Below are positions 63,618 through 64,000 of a stretch of DNA of 64,000 nucleotides, one piece after another. Source of the stretch: JAAUTT01 sp038213375 (GTDB lineage Bacteria; Bacteroidota; Bacteroidia; Bacteroidales; JAAUTT01); contig JBBQTB010000007.1 of assembly GCA_038213375.1 (NCBI GenBank), positions 62,001 through 126,000 of the forward strand. Reading direction: 5' to 3'. The notes under the pieces are model-generated. The model worked only from the letters and a program-made list of their open reading frames with translations. It was not told the origin of the DNA and searched no databases. Position numbers and translations under genes: made by a program. Every line of letters begins with the position of its first letter. Positions within the stretch are counted from its first letter, which is position 1.

Positions 63618-64000
63618 ATGAAAAAACAACATGTATTTTTAGGTTTTCTAATGATGACATTTTTGTTATCGCTTGCTTTAAATAGCTGCAAGAAAGACAC
63701 TCCTGCAACACCCTTGACTTTAGGGACGCTTATGGCTGGAACCATCGACTTAAATAGCGCGGCATCGCCAAACAATGTGCCTGTTGATGCAACCATTACT
63801 GCAACATTTGCCACCGAAGTTGATGCAACAACAGCAGTAGCTGCTAATATTACAGTTACAGAAGATTATGATGCTTTATTAATACCATTGACTATTGCCG
63901 TATCCGGTAAGGTTGTAACAATAACGTTTGTGAACAAACTTGCAAATGGGGCATTATACAAGCTGGTTTTTGGCGCAGGATTAAAAGCAACAAACGGTTT
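63618..64000 (+). CDS. Surface lipoprotein with bacterial Ig-like domain (3' partial)
   Basis: 127 codons are visible and the gene runs out of the window. The signal ends in the lipobox LNSC with Cys24. After that the motif NNVPVDATITATFATEVDAT and the next VAANITVTED match a Big_5-type Ig-like domain, common in glycan-binding SusE/F-like or adhesive proteins. It is 35 bases after susD, so it is likely the third gene of the uptake locus. Confidence 0.82.
   Translation, partial: MKKQHVFLGFLMMTFLLSLALNSCKKDTPATPLTLGTLMAGTIDLNSAASPNNVPVDATITATFATEVDATTAVAANITVTEDYDALLIPLTIAVSGKVVTITFVNKLANGALYKLVFGAGLKATNG

Noticed and set aside
1..64000. CRISPR array, tRNA, rRNA or intact insertion sequence
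   Set aside because: Intergenic regions were read for regular repeats with spacers, cloverleaf arms and transposase motifs; none was convincing.

Overview
The window is chromosomal DNA from a member of the Bacteroidota, probably an anaerobic or facultative Bacteroidales-like lineage. The signs are AT-rich DNA, repeated promoter boxes of the Bacteroidota type (TAnnTTTG, often with an upstream TTG or TTTG), a type IX secretion C-terminal sorting domain, a SusC/SusD pair, a GT3-type glycogen synthase and an S1 protein with an acidic N-terminus. I saw no rRNA, tRNA, CRISPR array, prophage or intact insertion sequence. The species cannot be named from this sequence.

Layout. 1-3.3 kb: the end of a large secreted adhesin-like protein and a TPR lipid-exported or periplasmic protein. 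3.5-10.4 kb: one tightly packed minus-strand operon for sugar nucleotides (ugd, UDP-xylose synthase, rfbA, rfbC, rfbD, phosphohexomutase, YjbQ); rfbB is not in it. 10.7-20.8 kb: plus-strand housekeeping genes (rpsA, a STAS protein, rnz, guaA, a C-terminal processing protease, pnuC, an rRNA methyltransferase), ending in a SiaB/SiaC-like kinase and phosphoprotein pair. 21-25.7 kb: a cobalamin salvage operon under an intact-looking B12 riboswitch, but the first gene, a BtuB-like TonB receptor, is a wreck, and an ATP-pyrophosphatase gene further in is frameshifted; the DUF6580 membrane protein, cobU, cobT, cobS and cobC remain intact. 25.8-27.1 kb: an antitoxin with a broken VapC-like toxin, tatA and a methyltransferase.

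27.2-33.8 kb: a 1075-residue redox protein that fuses all parts of an HcnABC or opine-oxidase-like enzyme with a ferredoxin module, with two CRP/FNR-like dyads upstream; glycogen synthase; a FabF. 34.2-39.8 kb: gcvT, comB and the serC-serA-DUF1015 group. 40-42.3 kb: a LamG lipoprotein and a truncated NUDIX-type regulator. 42.4-45.8 kb: a BlaI/BlaR1-type regulatory pair joined to a TlpA-like thioredoxin protein. 45.9-47 kb: a small graveyard with a frameshifted XRE regulator, an intact antitoxin, a broken RelE toxin and an inverted repeat. 47-57.4 kb: oligopeptidase B, an OmpH-like protein, a glycosyltransferase, an FtsB/DivIC protein, a nucleotidyltransferase-GHMP kinase fusion, an unknown 500-residue protein, a PqqD-like protein and an OPT transporter. 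57.7-64 kb: lrgAB, then susC, susD and the start of a surface lipoprotein, a polysaccharide or glycan uptake locus that runs out of the window.

Main themes: (1) gene decay is concentrated in mobile or accessory functions (B12 receptor, two toxins, XRE regulator, NUDIX regulator) while partners stay intact; (2) several multidomain fusions or domain swaps are worth study (HcnABC-like fusion, nucleotidyltransferase-kinase fusion, BlaR1 with a TonB-like tail); (3) intergenic spaces hold several imperfect inverted repeats that look like dispersed elements. All functions are read from sequence features and general family knowledge; nothing was searched against a database.
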